64,000 bases of DNA. Source: Paenibacillus sp. LS1. GTDB taxonomy: Bacteria > Bacillota > Bacilli > Paenibacillales > Paenibacillaceae. Positions within the stretch are counted from its first letter, which is position 1; each line of letters opens with the position of its first letter. Positions 7,785 to 16,943 of this stretch are shown here, one piece after another. Made by a program: the position numbers and the translations under genes. The notes below the pieces were generated by a model. The model saw nothing but the letters and a program-made list of their open reading frames with translations, did no database searches and was not told the DNA's origin. The stretch spans positions 163,359 to 227,358 of the forward strand of contig NZ_JAPDOE010000010.1 in assembly GCF_026013365.1 (NCBI RefSeq), written 5' to 3'.

Positions 7785-10700
7785 TTGAGCAAACGATTGA
7801 TATCCACGTTATTAAGTGTTCTGATGGTCTTTTCCATTATTCTTCCAGCGGCTGGAGCCGCTCCCGCAGATTCAATTATTCAGCTTGAGAACCTACCGAG
7901 TACAGCCGAAGCCAAACAATGGAGAGAGATTCTTGCAGGGCGGGAAGCAAAACTTGCCGCAGATCCATTTTTGGATAAAAGCTTGGAAGGCCTGGGTGGA
8001 GAAAACACCCGAGTTATCGTTGAGCTTTCGAATAAACCTGTTGCAGTAGCGCAAGGTGAATCAACCCTCTCAGGAAAATCATTTACCTCCTCTATGGAAA
8101 CAAAGGCTGTGACTCAAGTTGAGCAACAACAAGAGTCATTTGTACATAGCCTCACTCAGAAGAAAATCAAACATGAAGTATTGGAAGAGTATGCATATGC
8201 CCTGAATGGTGTAGCGATTGAGCTTAAAGGAAACCAAGTAGGACAATTGCTTCAGATACCAGGCGTGGTCAGCGTATATCCTGACCTTGAAGTTACAATA
8301 GCTCCCGAGACAGATGAAGTGAACCCGTATATGAAAGACACAGCGCCTTTTATTGGTGCACCTGAAGTATGGGATCTGGGTTACAAAGGAAATGGCGTCA
8401 AAGTAGGTGTCATTGATACAGGGATCGACTACGAACATCCCAATTTGCAAGAAGCCTACAAAGGCGGATGGGACTTTGTTGGAAACGACAATGATCCGTA
8501 TGAAGCAACATATCAAGAATGGAAAGTGTCAGGTGAACCTGAGTTTAACGCCAATGGAAGTGCCTATTACACATCCCATGGTACGCACGTAGCCGGTACC
8601 ATTGCTGCTCGTGAGGCAGGGGACTACGGCATTGTTGGTGTTGCACCTGAAGCAGATATCTATGCTTACCGTGTACTTGGACCGTATGGTAGTGGTCAAA
8701 CGTCATGGGTACTCGGCGGAATCGATCGTTCTGTTGAAGATGGCATGGACGTGATCAATCTCTCGTTGGGTAACGCCGCCAACGATCCAAGTTATGTCAC
8801 TTCGGTTGCCCTTAACAATGCGATGTTGTCCGGTGTGACAGCGGTTGTAGCAAGTGGTAACAGTGGACCTAACCGTTATACACTCGGTTCTCCGGGTGCA
8901 TCTGCCATGGCCATTACGGTAGGTAACTCTACAGGTCCTAGTCAGCTTATTACAGCTGATACTCACTTCTGGATTGGTGAAGAGGGCGAAGAAGTGTTGC
9001 CTGAACAACAACCTGTGCCAGAGGTTGAAGAATCTCCTGAACTGGGGACAGCACCTGGAACAGAAGCACCTGAAGTTTCAGAGCAAGACGTACCCGCAAC
9101 TGCTACTGAAGAAAGTGCTGCAGCTGTGGAAGACGTAGTTTCTGAAGAAGCTGTAGAAGAAGCTACAACAGAAGAAAATACTCCATCTGCATCACCTTCT
9201 GCACCGGTCGAAGTATCTCCTGAAGCTGCTCCTGTGGGAGAAGAGTCTGTAATTGCTCCGACCGAAGCTCCACTGTCTATTACAGAGTCGGTTTACCGTC
9301 TGGATCTGATGGGTTGGAGCCTGTCAGCAGACCCTGAAACTGTTTTGATAGGGAAATTCGGACTTGAATTTGCAGCACTGGGTAAACCAGCTGATTTTGA
9401 AGGCAAGGATTTTACAGGTAAAGTCGCATTGATTCAGCGGGGTGAACTGGCATTTGTAGAGAAAGTCGCCAATGCCAAAGCAGCTGGAGCCGAGGCTGTT
9501 ATCGTATATAACAACATTCCGGGTCCAATCGGTGTAAGTCTGGGCGATAATTTTGAACTCATTCCAACACTGAGCATGTCCAAGGAAGATGGAGATGTGA
9601 TCAAGGCTGAACTGGACGCAGGACAAGCCGTTGAAGTGAGCTTTAGTGATTTTGAACGTTCACAAACTCCGGGCGACGAAATGAATTCATCCAGTTCACG
9701 TGGACCTGCGAAGGTAACACTGGACATTAAACCGGATATTGTTGCCCCAGGTACTAGCATTCTGTCTACGATTCCTGCCTACGGCAAGGATGAGCCGGAC
9801 GCAGATTACGCACAAGCTTATGATCGTAAAACAGGTACAAGTATGGCTACACCTCATGTAGCAGGTTTGATTGCGCTGTTGATTGAGAAGCATCCGGACT
9901 GGACGCCATTTGATATCAAAGTAGCGCTCATGAACAATAGTAAGGTGCTGGATACGACCAAGTTTGATGTATTTGATCAAGGTGCTGGCCGTATTCAGGC
10001 TGTGAACACCATTGATCCTGCTGCTTTTGTGAAAGTGCTTGATGTTACTCAATACACAGAGAGTGGCGTAGTTGTTGAAAAGGATAATATCACCGGAAGC
10101 ATCAACTACGGTAATTTCCTGAGCACAGATGAAAAGACCATTACCAAAACAATCAAAGTTGAAGCATTGAATGGTAGCGGTGGGGATTACACTGTAAATG
10201 TGAATCCAACTCGTAATGTGGCAGGTGTATCTGTTGCGGTAGACAAGAGTTCCTTCACACTGAATGGTGAGGAAGAACTTGCTGTGACAATCACCGTTCC
10301 ACGAGGGGTTACTGCGGTTACAGAAGCACAAGGATACATTGAGTTGTCGAACGGAACCAGTACCTTTACTGTGCCATATGTTGCTCATTTCAACGTTACG
10401 TTGAGTGGAGTGAAGTATATTGAGACGGTAAAAGGCACTGAAAAAAATCCATTCCATTATCCATTGAAGGCTGATGGTACATTAGATACGCTTAACGTAG
10501 CGATGGAATTCTATAATCCGATGACTTTCGCCCTGATTGAGATTTATGATGGTCTTAACCCAGAAGGTGGATATTATCAAGATGGATATATCGGCTCCAT
10601 TTTCGGTAACTATTTTAACTTCAGTGCAAATGCAAGATATAACCTTGCCTGGAACGGCACATATGCAGACTACACAACGGATGAAGTGACAGAGATTCCA

Positions 10701-11732
10701 GATGGTCTATACACGGTTGATATCACTACCATTGGTACGGACGGCAAAACCTATAAGGAAGATACTTCTACATTTTTGGTCAAAAAGACAGCTCCGGCTG
10801 TAACTGCACCAGAAGCGTTGGAGTTCAAAGTAGATGAATCTGCTATCCTTGATGGTAGCGTGGAAGATTTGTACTTCCGAGTTGCACCTGCGCTTGCCAG
10901 CGGTTGGGACATTGCGTTTGATCCGGCAGCTTCCTTGGAAGCAACGTATGTTGTGAAAAAAGAAGATGGCTCGATTCAAAAAGAAGGAGTCTTTGAAGTA
11001 CAGCCTGATGGCACCTTCAGCCTTCCTTTGGAAGGGATCGAAGCGGGCGAATATGTCGTTGAACTTACAGTAAAAGACCAACAGGGGCTTTCGGGTACAG
11101 CCAATACGGCACTGAAATTGGAAGCCGTGGAGACCGAACCCGAAACTCCGGCTACCAAGGCCCCAGGTACGCCTGCATTGTCTCACAATAACTGGGTAGG
11201 CAACGGCCTGCCAGAAGGTTCGTATATCGTTACCATGAACCTGTGGTGGGGCGAGAACGCAACTAGCTACAAATTATATGAGGACGGGGTTCTGGTTGAT
11301 ACGCAGAAGCTGACTTATAACGCGCCTTCGGCGCAATCTGCTCAGACGAAGATCACGGGCAAAGCCAACGGCACATATACGTATGTGGCCGAGCTAACGA
11401 ATGACAAGGGAACAACGCGGAGTCAGACGTTGACTGTTCAAGTTACCAATGCAACGCCAGGCAAAGCAGTTCTCTCTCAGGATAACTGGGATGGCGACGG
11501 CAACTATAAGGTAACCATGAACCTGTGGTGGGGGACGAATGCCTCCGAGTATCGTCTCTATGAGAATGATCAACTGATCGATACCCAAGAACTTCGTCCG
11601 GTTACACCTCTTGCGCAAAGTGCTGTGAGTACACTGTCCGGGAAAGCTTCGGGTACGTATACGTATCGAGCTGAGTTAATTAACACAGCTGGAGTTACTA
11701 GCACAGACACGATTACGGTAAAAGTGAAGTAA
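7785..11732 (+). CDS. Secreted subtilisin-like serine protease (S8, Vpr-like), multidomain
   Basis: Exported protease of 1315 residues. It starts at TTG 7785, eight bases after AAAGGAGGGG. A Sec signal peptide covers residues 1-25 (ends AAGAA). An inhibitor-I9-type propeptide follows to about 165. The S8 catalytic triad is complete: Asp211 in GVIDTGID, His265 in SHGTHVAGT, Ser686 in GTSMATPHVAG. Between His and Ser lie a Glu/Pro/Ala-rich acidic stretch (about 398-500) and a PA domain (about 505-625), as in Vpr. Beyond residue 760 are Fn3-like domains. Two C-terminal repeats (about 1125-1220 and 1222-1315) share MNLWWG and KLYEDG/RLYEND motifs, like the carbohydrate-binding modules of bacterial chitinases. 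It probably degrades extracellular protein while bound to cell-wall or chitin-like material. It is flanked by terminators. Confidence 0.93.
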   Translation: MSKRLISTLLSVLMVFSIILPAAGAAPADSIIQLENLPSTAEAKQWREILAGREAKLAADPFLDKSLEGLGGENTRVIVELSNKPVAVAQGESTLSGKSFTSSMETKAVTQVEQQQESFVHSLTQKKIKHEVLEEYAYALNGVAIELKGNQVGQLLQIPGVVSVYPDLEVTIAPETDEVNPYMKDTAPFIGAPEVWDLGYKGNGVKVGVIDTGIDYEHPNLQEAYKGGWDFVGNDNDPYEATYQEWKVSGEPEFNANGSAYYTSHGTHVAGTIAAREAGDYGIVGVAPEADIYAYRVLGPYGSGQTSWVLGGIDRSVEDGMDVINLSLGNAANDPSYVTSVALNNAMLSGVTAVVASGNSGPNRYTLGSPGASAMAITVGNSTGPSQLITADTHFWIGEEGEEVLPEQQPVPEVEESPELGTAPGTEAPEVSEQDVPATATEESAAAVEDVVSEEAVEEATTEENTPSASPSAPVEVSPEAAPVGEESVIAPTEAPLSITESVYRLDLMGWSLSADPETVLIGKFGLEFAALGKPADFEGKDFTGKVALIQRGELAFVEKVANAKAAGAEAVIVYNNIPGPIGVSLGDNFELIPTLSMSKEDGDVIKAELDAGQAVEVSFSDFERSQTPGDEMNSSSSRGPAKVTLDIKPDIVAPGTSILSTIPAYGKDEPDADYAQAYDRKTGTSMATPHVAGLIALLIEKHPDWTPFDIKVALMNNSKVLDTTKFDVFDQGAGRIQAVNTIDPAAFVKVLDVTQYTESGVVVEKDNITGSINYGNFLSTDEKTITKTIKVEALNGSGGDYTVNVNPTRNVAGVSVAVDKSSFTLNGEEELAVTITVPRGVTAVTEAQGYIELSNGTSTFTVPYVAHFNVTLSGVKYIETVKGTEKNPFHYPLKADGTLDTLNVAMEFYNPMTFALIEIYDGLNPEGGYYQDGYIGSIFGNYFNFSANARYNLAWNGTYADYTTDEVTEIPDGLYTVDITTIGTDGKTYKEDTSTFLVKKTAPAVTAPEALEFKVDESAILDGSVEDLYFRVAPALASGWDIAFDPAASLEATYVVKKEDGSIQKEGVFEVQPDGTFSLPLEGIEAGEYVVELTVKDQQGLSGTANTALKLEAVETEPETPATKAPGTPALSHNNWVGNGLPEGSYIVTMNLWWGENATSYKLYEDGVLVDTQKLTYNAPSAQSAQTKITGKANGTYTYVAELTNDKGTTRSQTLTVQVTNATPGKAVLSQDNWDGDGNYKVTMNLWWGTNASEYRLYENDQLIDTQELRPVTPLAQSAVSTLSGKASGTYTYRAELINTAGVTSTDTITVKVK

Positions 11733-11782
11733 GATCTTCCTCATTGAATCTGATCAATTAATGAAGGAATTATTCAACGCAC

Positions 11783-11828
11783 AAACGGCCTCCATCCTGA
11801 TTTTGCAGGATGGAGGCCGTTTTATTTT
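11783..11828. terminator. Bidirectional terminator between protease and transporter genes
   Basis: A 14-bp perfect stem, CGGCCTCCATCCTG with loop ATTTTG, has AAA before it and TTTTATTTT after it. It can end both converging transcripts. Confidence 0.9.
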
Positions 11829-11856
11829 GTTCTTTTCTATTAAATGAATTGTATGA

Positions 11857-13086
11857 CTACCCGATCATTCGATTCTTGCTGGCCTGGATACCTGCGATGA
11901 GTAAGGCGATGGCCAGAAGAACCTGTATCAGCAATGGAAGGGTCCACCCTTTTGTCCAGTCATGAAGCATGCCGAACAGTAGAGGTCCCACTGCCGCCAG
12001 CATATAACCGATTGACTGGGCCATACCGGATAGGCTGGCAGCTTGTCTGGCATCTTTTGTGCGAAGGACGAAGAACATCGTCACCAGTCCAAAGGAAGCG
12101 CCAGCACCTATTCCAGCCAACGTGACGCCGATGGTAACGAGTGAAGGGAGTCCGCTTAACAATAAAGCATACCCGACAATTAAAGATGAGCACGTTACCG
12201 TGGTTAGAACACGCTGGTCTCGCGTTCTACCAGCAAGGATTGGAACGATAAAGGTAACGGGTACGCTAACCATCTGCATCAAGGAGAGCATCCAGCCTGC
12301 TGAGGTGGGGCTGAAGCCTTGCTCGGCGAGAATCTCGGGAAGCCAGGTAATCGTAGTATAGAAGATTAGAGATTGCAGACCCATAAATAATGTAATAAAC
12401 CAAGCCAAGGATGATGTCCGTAGACGTACAGGCGTCCCTTCACTCTGGCTGGTCACATATAACATTCGCTGGCGTCCCGCAGCGACTTGGGGGAGCCACA
12501 AGAGAAGTGCAAGTATGGATAATATGGCCCACATGCCCAGAGAAGCGCGCCAACCGATGGAGGTTGCTCCTGCTACTGGCACACTCATGCCTGAGGCGAT
12601 GGCGCCAAATATATTCATGGATACGGAGTATAGCCCCGTCACGATACCTACCCGCAATGGAAAATCGCGTTTGATCAAACTGGGTAAAAGCACGTTGCTT
12701 AACGCAATGCCGCATCCCAAGATGGCAGTTCCTGCATATAAGGCCAAGACAGAGGGGGATAAACGTAACGCCACCCCGAGAGTTACGATGATGATAGCGA
12801 TCAGCAAGGCTGATTCGAGTCCTAAACGTTTCGCAAGACGTGGTGCAAACGGAGAGACTGCTGCAAAGGCGAGCAGAGGAAGCGAGGTCAGAAGCCCTGC
12901 CATTGTATGACCGATACCTGTGTCGGACCGGATCATCTCCACGACGGGACCAATTGCCGTGATCGGTGACCTCATGGTAGCGGCGATGACGATAATGCCT
13001 GCTAATAACAGGCCGAATCTTTTGGATGTCGAAGAATGTTCTTCCTCGGCTTGGATGGATGAGTGCTGTTGTATTGAAGATGACAT
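11857..13086 (-). CDS. MFS transporter, CynX/NimT (YycB-like) family
   Basis: A 409-residue major facilitator with about 12 hydrophobic segments after a Gln/Ser-rich cytoplasmic N-terminus of about 23 residues. Typical of the CynX/NimT group are ATMRSPITAIGPVVEMIR after the first helix and the loop FAPRLAKRLGLESALL. Relatives include B. subtilis YycB and nitroimidazole/cyanate transporters; the true substrate is unknown. AGGAG lies 8 bases before the ATG. It is the last gene before the right-hand tRNA-Arg repeat arm and reads away from that tRNA's promoter. No local regulator is present. Confidence 0.9.
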   Translation of the reverse strand: MSSSIQQHSSIQAEEEHSSTSKRFGLLLAGIIVIAATMRSPITAIGPVVEMIRSDTGIGHTMAGLLTSLPLLAFAAVSPFAPRLAKRLGLESALLIAIIIVTLGVALRLSPSVLALYAGTAILGCGIALSNVLLPSLIKRDFPLRVGIVTGLYSVSMNIFGAIASGMSVPVAGATSIGWRASLGMWAILSILALLLWLPQVAAGRQRMLYVTSQSEGTPVRLRTSSLAWFITLFMGLQSLIFYTTITWLPEILAEQGFSPTSAGWMLSLMQMVSVPVTFIVPILAGRTRDQRVLTTVTCSSLIVGYALLLSGLPSLVTIGVTLAGIGAGASFGLVTMFFVLRTKDARQAASLSGMAQSIGYMLAAVGPLLFGMLHDWTKGWTLPLLIQVLLAIALLIAGIQASKNRMIG

Positions 13087-13207
13087 GATAAAATCTCCTG
13101 TTTCCTAATGAGTTAATATGTATGGATTGTTACATTATCCACTCCGCAAGCATAACATTCTATGTCAATATTGAGCAATGAAATGGGTCAAACTCATCCC
13201 TAGAACG

Positions 13208-13240
13208 CAAAAAAAGCTTCCCGAAGGAAGCTTCTTTTTA
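13208..13240 (-). terminator. Terminator of tRNA-Arg copy 2
   Basis: On the minus strand, AAGAAGCTTCC-TTCG-GGAAGC followed by seven T directly after the tRNA. It is a variant of the copy 1 terminator. Confidence 0.9.
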
Positions 13241-13242
13241 TA

Positions 13243-13316
<74 letters not shown>

Positions 13317-13339
13317 ATGAATTTTTTCAAGCAAAATTG

Positions 13340-13368
13340 ATTTTATCACATGCAAAGAGGAATATCAA
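13340..13368 (-). promoter_or_regulatory. Sigma-A-type promoter of tRNA-Arg copy 2
   Basis: Read on the minus strand: TTGATA, 17 bases, TAAAAT, with the -10 box 23 bases upstream of the tRNA. It shows that the second copy has its own promoter. Confidence 0.75.
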
Positions 13369-13550
13369 GCGTTTTATTTTAATATGGTTTTCATATATGA
13401 TATTTGGCGGCAGTAACGTTTTTTTCATTATATTTAAGGTTATGTTAGAATATCAGGAGAACTCAGAAAATAGATCGACAATCGTTTTAATATATACATC
13501 TATTTATGTTGATTCCGACTGGAGATTCAGGATATAGAGGAGGTGCTCCT

Positions 13551-14483
13551 ATTAAGGAATCCACGACCCCGGAAACCGAGCACAACAACAATATTGTGCT
13601 GTTTCCTAAGACGCTGGACTATTACCAGATTCAATTGACAGTGATGCTTGAAAATGAACGGTATGGTGAAGCGATGAAATTGCTTCACTTTTTGCTGCAA
13701 TGTCAGGGACAGGAAGAGCGCCATTATGATGAATGGCGGGCCCTGCTCGAATGGCTTCAGGCCGCGTTCCCTCATTATGAAGAAACCTCGCCTGCCGTTG
13801 ATGAGGAACGGGAAGAGGAAGAGATCAGTGAGGAAGACATGGCGAGGCAGCATGCCCGTTTGAAGCTTGAACAGGATGATGGTTATGCAGATAAGATGCT
13901 TCGCACAGTAATGGAAGAACCGTTGTCTGAACAGACGATGCTGGCTTTGGAGCAACTGGCCTATCTTGATCTGCCGAAGATTGATGAGGCACTTACGAGT
14001 TGGTTAAAAGATAAGTCGCTTCACCCTTTACTTCAGTTCCGGGTGCTGCAAACCTTGCGTCGTAGAGGTGTTCAAGGTATGATCCTGTTTACGAGAGGCG
14101 AAGAGCAGGTAGAGGTCGAGATTGATACCGTGCCTCTTAAACCAGAGGAATTCCCGCTCCAAATCGTTCAGATTCTGGAACGAGTGGCAGATCAGACGGA
14201 GGTTCATGAACCTACTCTCTTTTATTTTGCCCAGGAACTGTGGATACAATATGTCATGGCGGTGTATGGAACCCGTGATTATGTATCGATGTTGGAAGAA
14301 AATGATTCCATGACAGATATATGGGCAGCAGCTCTACATATGACCGTTGCAGACAGTCTGGGTGGCTCGCATGATGAGGAAAATACCCGCTCAATGTATG
14401 CTGTGACAGGCGCGATGCGCTTTCGACTGGAGCAGGCTTATCGTTCGATGAAACAGTTTGTATCTGCCGGTTTGGACGGTTAA
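13551..14483 (+). CDS. ysoA: YsoA-like protein with an apparent ATT start
   Basis: A 310-codon gene directly upstream of tig, where B. subtilis has ysoA, a TPR-type protein of similar size. The protein is soluble, acidic and helical, with repeat-like Leu-rich stretches (NERYGEAMKLLHFLLQCQG, LSEQTMLALEQLAYLDL) and an acidic EEREEEEISEED linker. Function is unknown. No ATG, GTG or TTG is well placed. A full AGGAGG at 13538-13543 lies seven bases before the in-frame ATT at 13551 (ATT AAG GAA TCC ACG). The ATG at 13506 has no ribosome site. AGGAG-GTG-CTCCT can also fold and hide the ribosome site. Initiation at ATT is an inference; a later in-frame GTG in NNNIVLFPK is the alternative. Confidence 0.75.
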   Translation: MKESTTPETEHNNNIVLFPKTLDYYQIQLTVMLENERYGEAMKLLHFLLQCQGQEERHYDEWRALLEWLQAAFPHYEETSPAVDEEREEEEISEEDMARQHARLKLEQDDGYADKMLRTVMEEPLSEQTMLALEQLAYLDLPKIDEALTSWLKDKSLHPLLQFRVLQTLRRRGVQGMILFTRGEEQVEVEIDTVPLKPEEFPLQIVQILERVADQTEVHEPTLFYFAQELWIQYVMAVYGTRDYVSMLEENDSMTDIWAAALHMTVADSLGGSHDEENTRSMYAVTGAMRFRLEQAYRSMKQFVSAGLDG

Positions 14484-14514
14484 TCGAGGCCGGAAACGTT
14501 TTCCTTAAACTGTA

Positions 14515-14532
14515 TCAAGGGATTCCCCTTGA
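14515..14532. promoter_or_regulatory. Inverted repeat overlapping the tig -35 box
   Basis: TCAAGGG-ATTC-CCCTTGA is a perfect 7-bp inverted repeat. Its right half contains the first four bases of the TTGAAA -35 box. It may be an operator or a weak terminator of the upstream gene; no T-run follows. Confidence 0.4.
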
Positions 14533-14557
14533 AAAAGAATCTAATCTTGTTTATACT
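14529..14557 (+). promoter_or_regulatory. Sigma-A-type promoter of tig
   Basis: TTGAAA, 17 bases, TATACT. The -10 box ends 65 bases before the tig ATG. Confidence 0.7.
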
Positions 14558-14621
14558 AAAATGGTTATTTTGTACGTGATTGCCTACGTGAACATGTGAA
14601 TTTTGGAGGGGAAAGTATACA

Positions 14622-15962
14622 ATGAAAGCAACTTGGGAAAAGATAGAGAAGAACCTTGGGGTTCTTGAGGTTGAAGTGGATGCAGATCGTGTAACTGCAG
14701 CACTCGACAAAGCTTTTAATAAAGTGGTTAAACAAGCAAACGTACCTGGATTCCGTAAAGGTAAAGTACCACGTTCCATCTTCGAAGCACGTTTTGGTGT
14801 AGAGAGCCTTTATCAAGAAGCAATCGACATTTTGCTTCCTGAAGCTTATACAGAAGCAATCGACCAAACGGATATCTTCCCGGTTGATCGTCCTGACGTA
14901 GATGTTGAACAATTCGCTAAAGGACAAACTTTCAAGTTCAAAGCGAAAGTAACTGTGAAACCTGAAGTTACCCTGGGTGACTACAAAGGAATCGAAGTTG
15001 CTGTAGCAAAAGGTGAAGTAACTGACGCAGAAGTGACTGAAGAGCTTGAGCGTCTTCAACAACGTCACGCTGAACTCGTTGTAATCGACGAAGGTTCTGC
15101 TGCAAACGGCGACGTTGCAGTTATCGACTTCGACGGTTCCGTTGATGGTGTACCTTTCGAAGGTGGACAAGCTGAGCGTTATTCCCTGGAACTGGGTTCC
15201 AACACATTCATCCCTGGATTTGAAGAGCAAGTTGTGGGTCTTTCCACAGGCGACTTCAAAGACGTAGAAGTGACTTTCCCAGAGAGCTACCATGCAGCAG
15301 AACTTGCTGGCAAACAAGCGGTATTCAAAGTGAAAATTCACGAAATCAAACGCAAACAGCTTCCTGCATTGGATGATGAGTTTGCTAAAGATGTTAGTGA
15401 ATTCGACACACTGGAAGAGTACAAAGCTGACCTGAAAACACAATTGGAATCCCGTAAAGCTGACGAAGCCAAAGCTGCTCAAGAAAATGCAGTTGTAGAA
15501 AAAGTGGCTGAGAACGCTGAAGTGGACATTCCTGCTGCAATGGTTGAGAGCGAAGTACAAAACATGATGCGTGATTTCGACAACCGTCTGCGCAACCAAG
15601 GTATGAACCTTGAAATGTTCCTGAGCTTCTCTGGCCAGACTCAAGCTGACCTGAGAGGACAAATGCAAGAAGATGCTTCCAAACGTGTTCGCAACAACCT
15701 GGTGCTTGAAGCTGTAGGTAAAGCGGAAAACATTGAAGTATCTGACGAAGAAGTGAATCAAGAACTCGAAAAAATGGCTGAATCTTACAAGCGTCCTGCT
15801 GATGAGATCCGTGGCATCCTCGAGGGTAATGGTTCCCTGGACAGCCTTCGCGATGAAGTTAAACTGCGTAAAACGATTGACGTTCTTGTTGAGAACAGCA
15901 CAGTTGTTGAGCCAGTTGAAGCTCCAGCTGAAGAAGTTGTTGCAGAAGCTGACGAAAAATAA
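14622..15962 (+). CDS. tig: Trigger factor (ribosome-associated chaperone)
   Basis: Folds nascent proteins at the ribosome exit tunnel. The 446 residues match family length. The N-terminal domain carries the ribosome-docking loop GFRKGKVPRSIFE (residues about 44-56). A FKBP-type peptidyl-prolyl isomerase domain lies at about 160-245 (GSANGDVAVIDFDGSVDG). A helical C-terminal arm domain follows, and the protein ends in an acidic tail (EAPAEEVVAEADEK). GGAGGGG precedes the ATG. The gene has its own promoter and a terminator at 15998, so it is probably monocistronic. Codon use suggests high expression. Confidence 0.97.
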   Translation: MKATWEKIEKNLGVLEVEVDADRVTAALDKAFNKVVKQANVPGFRKGKVPRSIFEARFGVESLYQEAIDILLPEAYTEAIDQTDIFPVDRPDVDVEQFAKGQTFKFKAKVTVKPEVTLGDYKGIEVAVAKGEVTDAEVTEELERLQQRHAELVVIDEGSAANGDVAVIDFDGSVDGVPFEGGQAERYSLELGSNTFIPGFEEQVVGLSTGDFKDVEVTFPESYHAAELAGKQAVFKVKIHEIKRKQLPALDDEFAKDVSEFDTLEEYKADLKTQLESRKADEAKAAQENAVVEKVAENAEVDIPAAMVESEVQNMMRDFDNRLRNQGMNLEMFLSFSGQTQADLRGQMQEDASKRVRNNLVLEAVGKAENIEVSDEEVNQELEKMAESYKRPADEIRGILEGNGSLDSLRDEVKLRKTIDVLVENSTVVEPVEAPAEEVVAEADEK

Positions 15963-15997
15963 GACAAGCTGTTATCAACTTGTCAGTTGAATAAACG

Positions 15998-16031
15998 ATA
16001 AGGCACGTGAATCATTGCGTGCCTTATTTTT
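15998..16031 (+). terminator. Terminator of tig
   Basis: ATAAGGCACG, a 10-base loop, then CGTGCCTTAT followed by TTT. Confidence 0.9.
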
Positions 16032-16249
16032 AAATTATGACATCCATTTTATAGAAAATGAAGTAATAATATGGGTGAATACTAATTTTATTGATCGGTG
16101 TACACTTTTTACATACCTATGACACTTCGTGCAAATAAAAAATGGCAATACGGCATAGGATGGCTTCAATTTGCACATACATAGAAAACATGGTTAAATA
16201 TGATCAGGCAAAAAAGTAAACGAACTGATGTCTGACACACTTGTGAAAA

Positions 16250-16278
16250 ATGACATTGTCACAGGAAAGTGTTAGAAT
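16250..16278 (+). promoter_or_regulatory. Sigma-A-type promoter of clpP
   Basis: ATGACA, 17 bases, TAGAAT, 62 bases before the clpP ATG. The -35 region is part of TGACA-T-TGTCA, a small inverted repeat. The 310-bp gap from 16032 otherwise shows nothing firm; I looked for a CtsR operator (tandem GGTCAAA-type heptads) and saw none. Confidence 0.65.
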
Positions 16279-16340
16279 GAATTTGGGTTTGCTTTACAGG
16301 TGGCCTATGTCTAATTACATGTAGAAAAGAGGTTGGTCTC

Positions 16341-16931
16341 ATGAGTCTGGTGCCAATGGTTATAGAACAAACCAATCGAGGCGAGCGGTCTTACGATATA
16401 TATTCGCGTTTGCTGAAGGATCGCATTATCTTTCTAACCAGTGCGATTGATGACGATGTAGCCAATCTTGTCATAGCACAGCTTTTGTTTTTGGCAGCCG
16501 ACGATCCTGAAAAGGATATCAGCTTGTACATTAACTCACCTGGTGGTTCTGTCACTGCAGGGATGGGTATATACGATACGATGCAATATATCAAGCCGGA
16601 TGTATCTACCATTTGCGTAGGGATGGCAGCAAGCATGGGTTCTTTATTGCTGACAGCCGGTGCACCTGGCAAGAGATATGCGCTGACGAACAGCGAAGTG
16701 ATGATTCATCAGCCGCTCGGCGGCATTCAAGGACAGGCTGCGGATATTAAGATACACGCAGAATGGATTATTAAAACACGTCAGAAACTGAATCAAATAT
16801 ACGTCAATCGTACGGGTCAGTCTCTTGATAAAATTGAGCGGGATACAGACCGTGACTTCTTCATGAGCGCTGACGAAGCTAAGACGTACGGCATTATTGA
16901 CCAGGTGCTCAGTAGACCGATCAATTCCTAA
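16341..16931 (+). CDS. clpP: ATP-dependent Clp protease proteolytic subunit
   Basis: Serine peptidase that forms the 14-subunit barrel and works with ClpX (encoded next) or ClpC. The triad is at the standard positions: Ser98 in GMAASMGS, His123 in MIHQPLGG, Asp172 in DTDRDFF. The length of 196 is typical, and the AGAGG ribosome site is good. Just 12 bp separate it from clpX, so the two are co-transcribed. In B. subtilis clpP is elsewhere; the tig-clpP-clpX order here is like that of E. coli. Confidence 0.97.
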   Translation: MSLVPMVIEQTNRGERSYDIYSRLLKDRIIFLTSAIDDDVANLVIAQLLFLAADDPEKDISLYINSPGGSVTAGMGIYDTMQYIKPDVSTICVGMAASMGSLLLTAGAPGKRYALTNSEVMIHQPLGGIQGQAADIKIHAEWIIKTRQKLNQIYVNRTGQSLDKIERDTDRDFFMSADEAKTYGIIDQVLSRPINS

Positions 16932-16943
16932 AGGGGTGGTTTC

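Noticed and set aside
14490..14503. GGAAACGTTTTCC, resembling a catabolite (cre) site
   Set aside because: It departs from the cre consensus at key outer positions and there is no metabolic context.
14565..15761. A 398-codon open frame on the minus strand opposite tig
   Set aside because: The strong codon bias of tig leaves the antisense frame free of stops. The product is Phe/Cys/His-rich and unlike any protein, and tig itself is certain.
16154..16161. CATAGGAT before clpP, like the sigma-E -10 boxes at spoIVFA and safA
   Set aside because: No -35 partner at suitable distance and the following bases differ. The sigma-A promoter at 16250 explains clpP.
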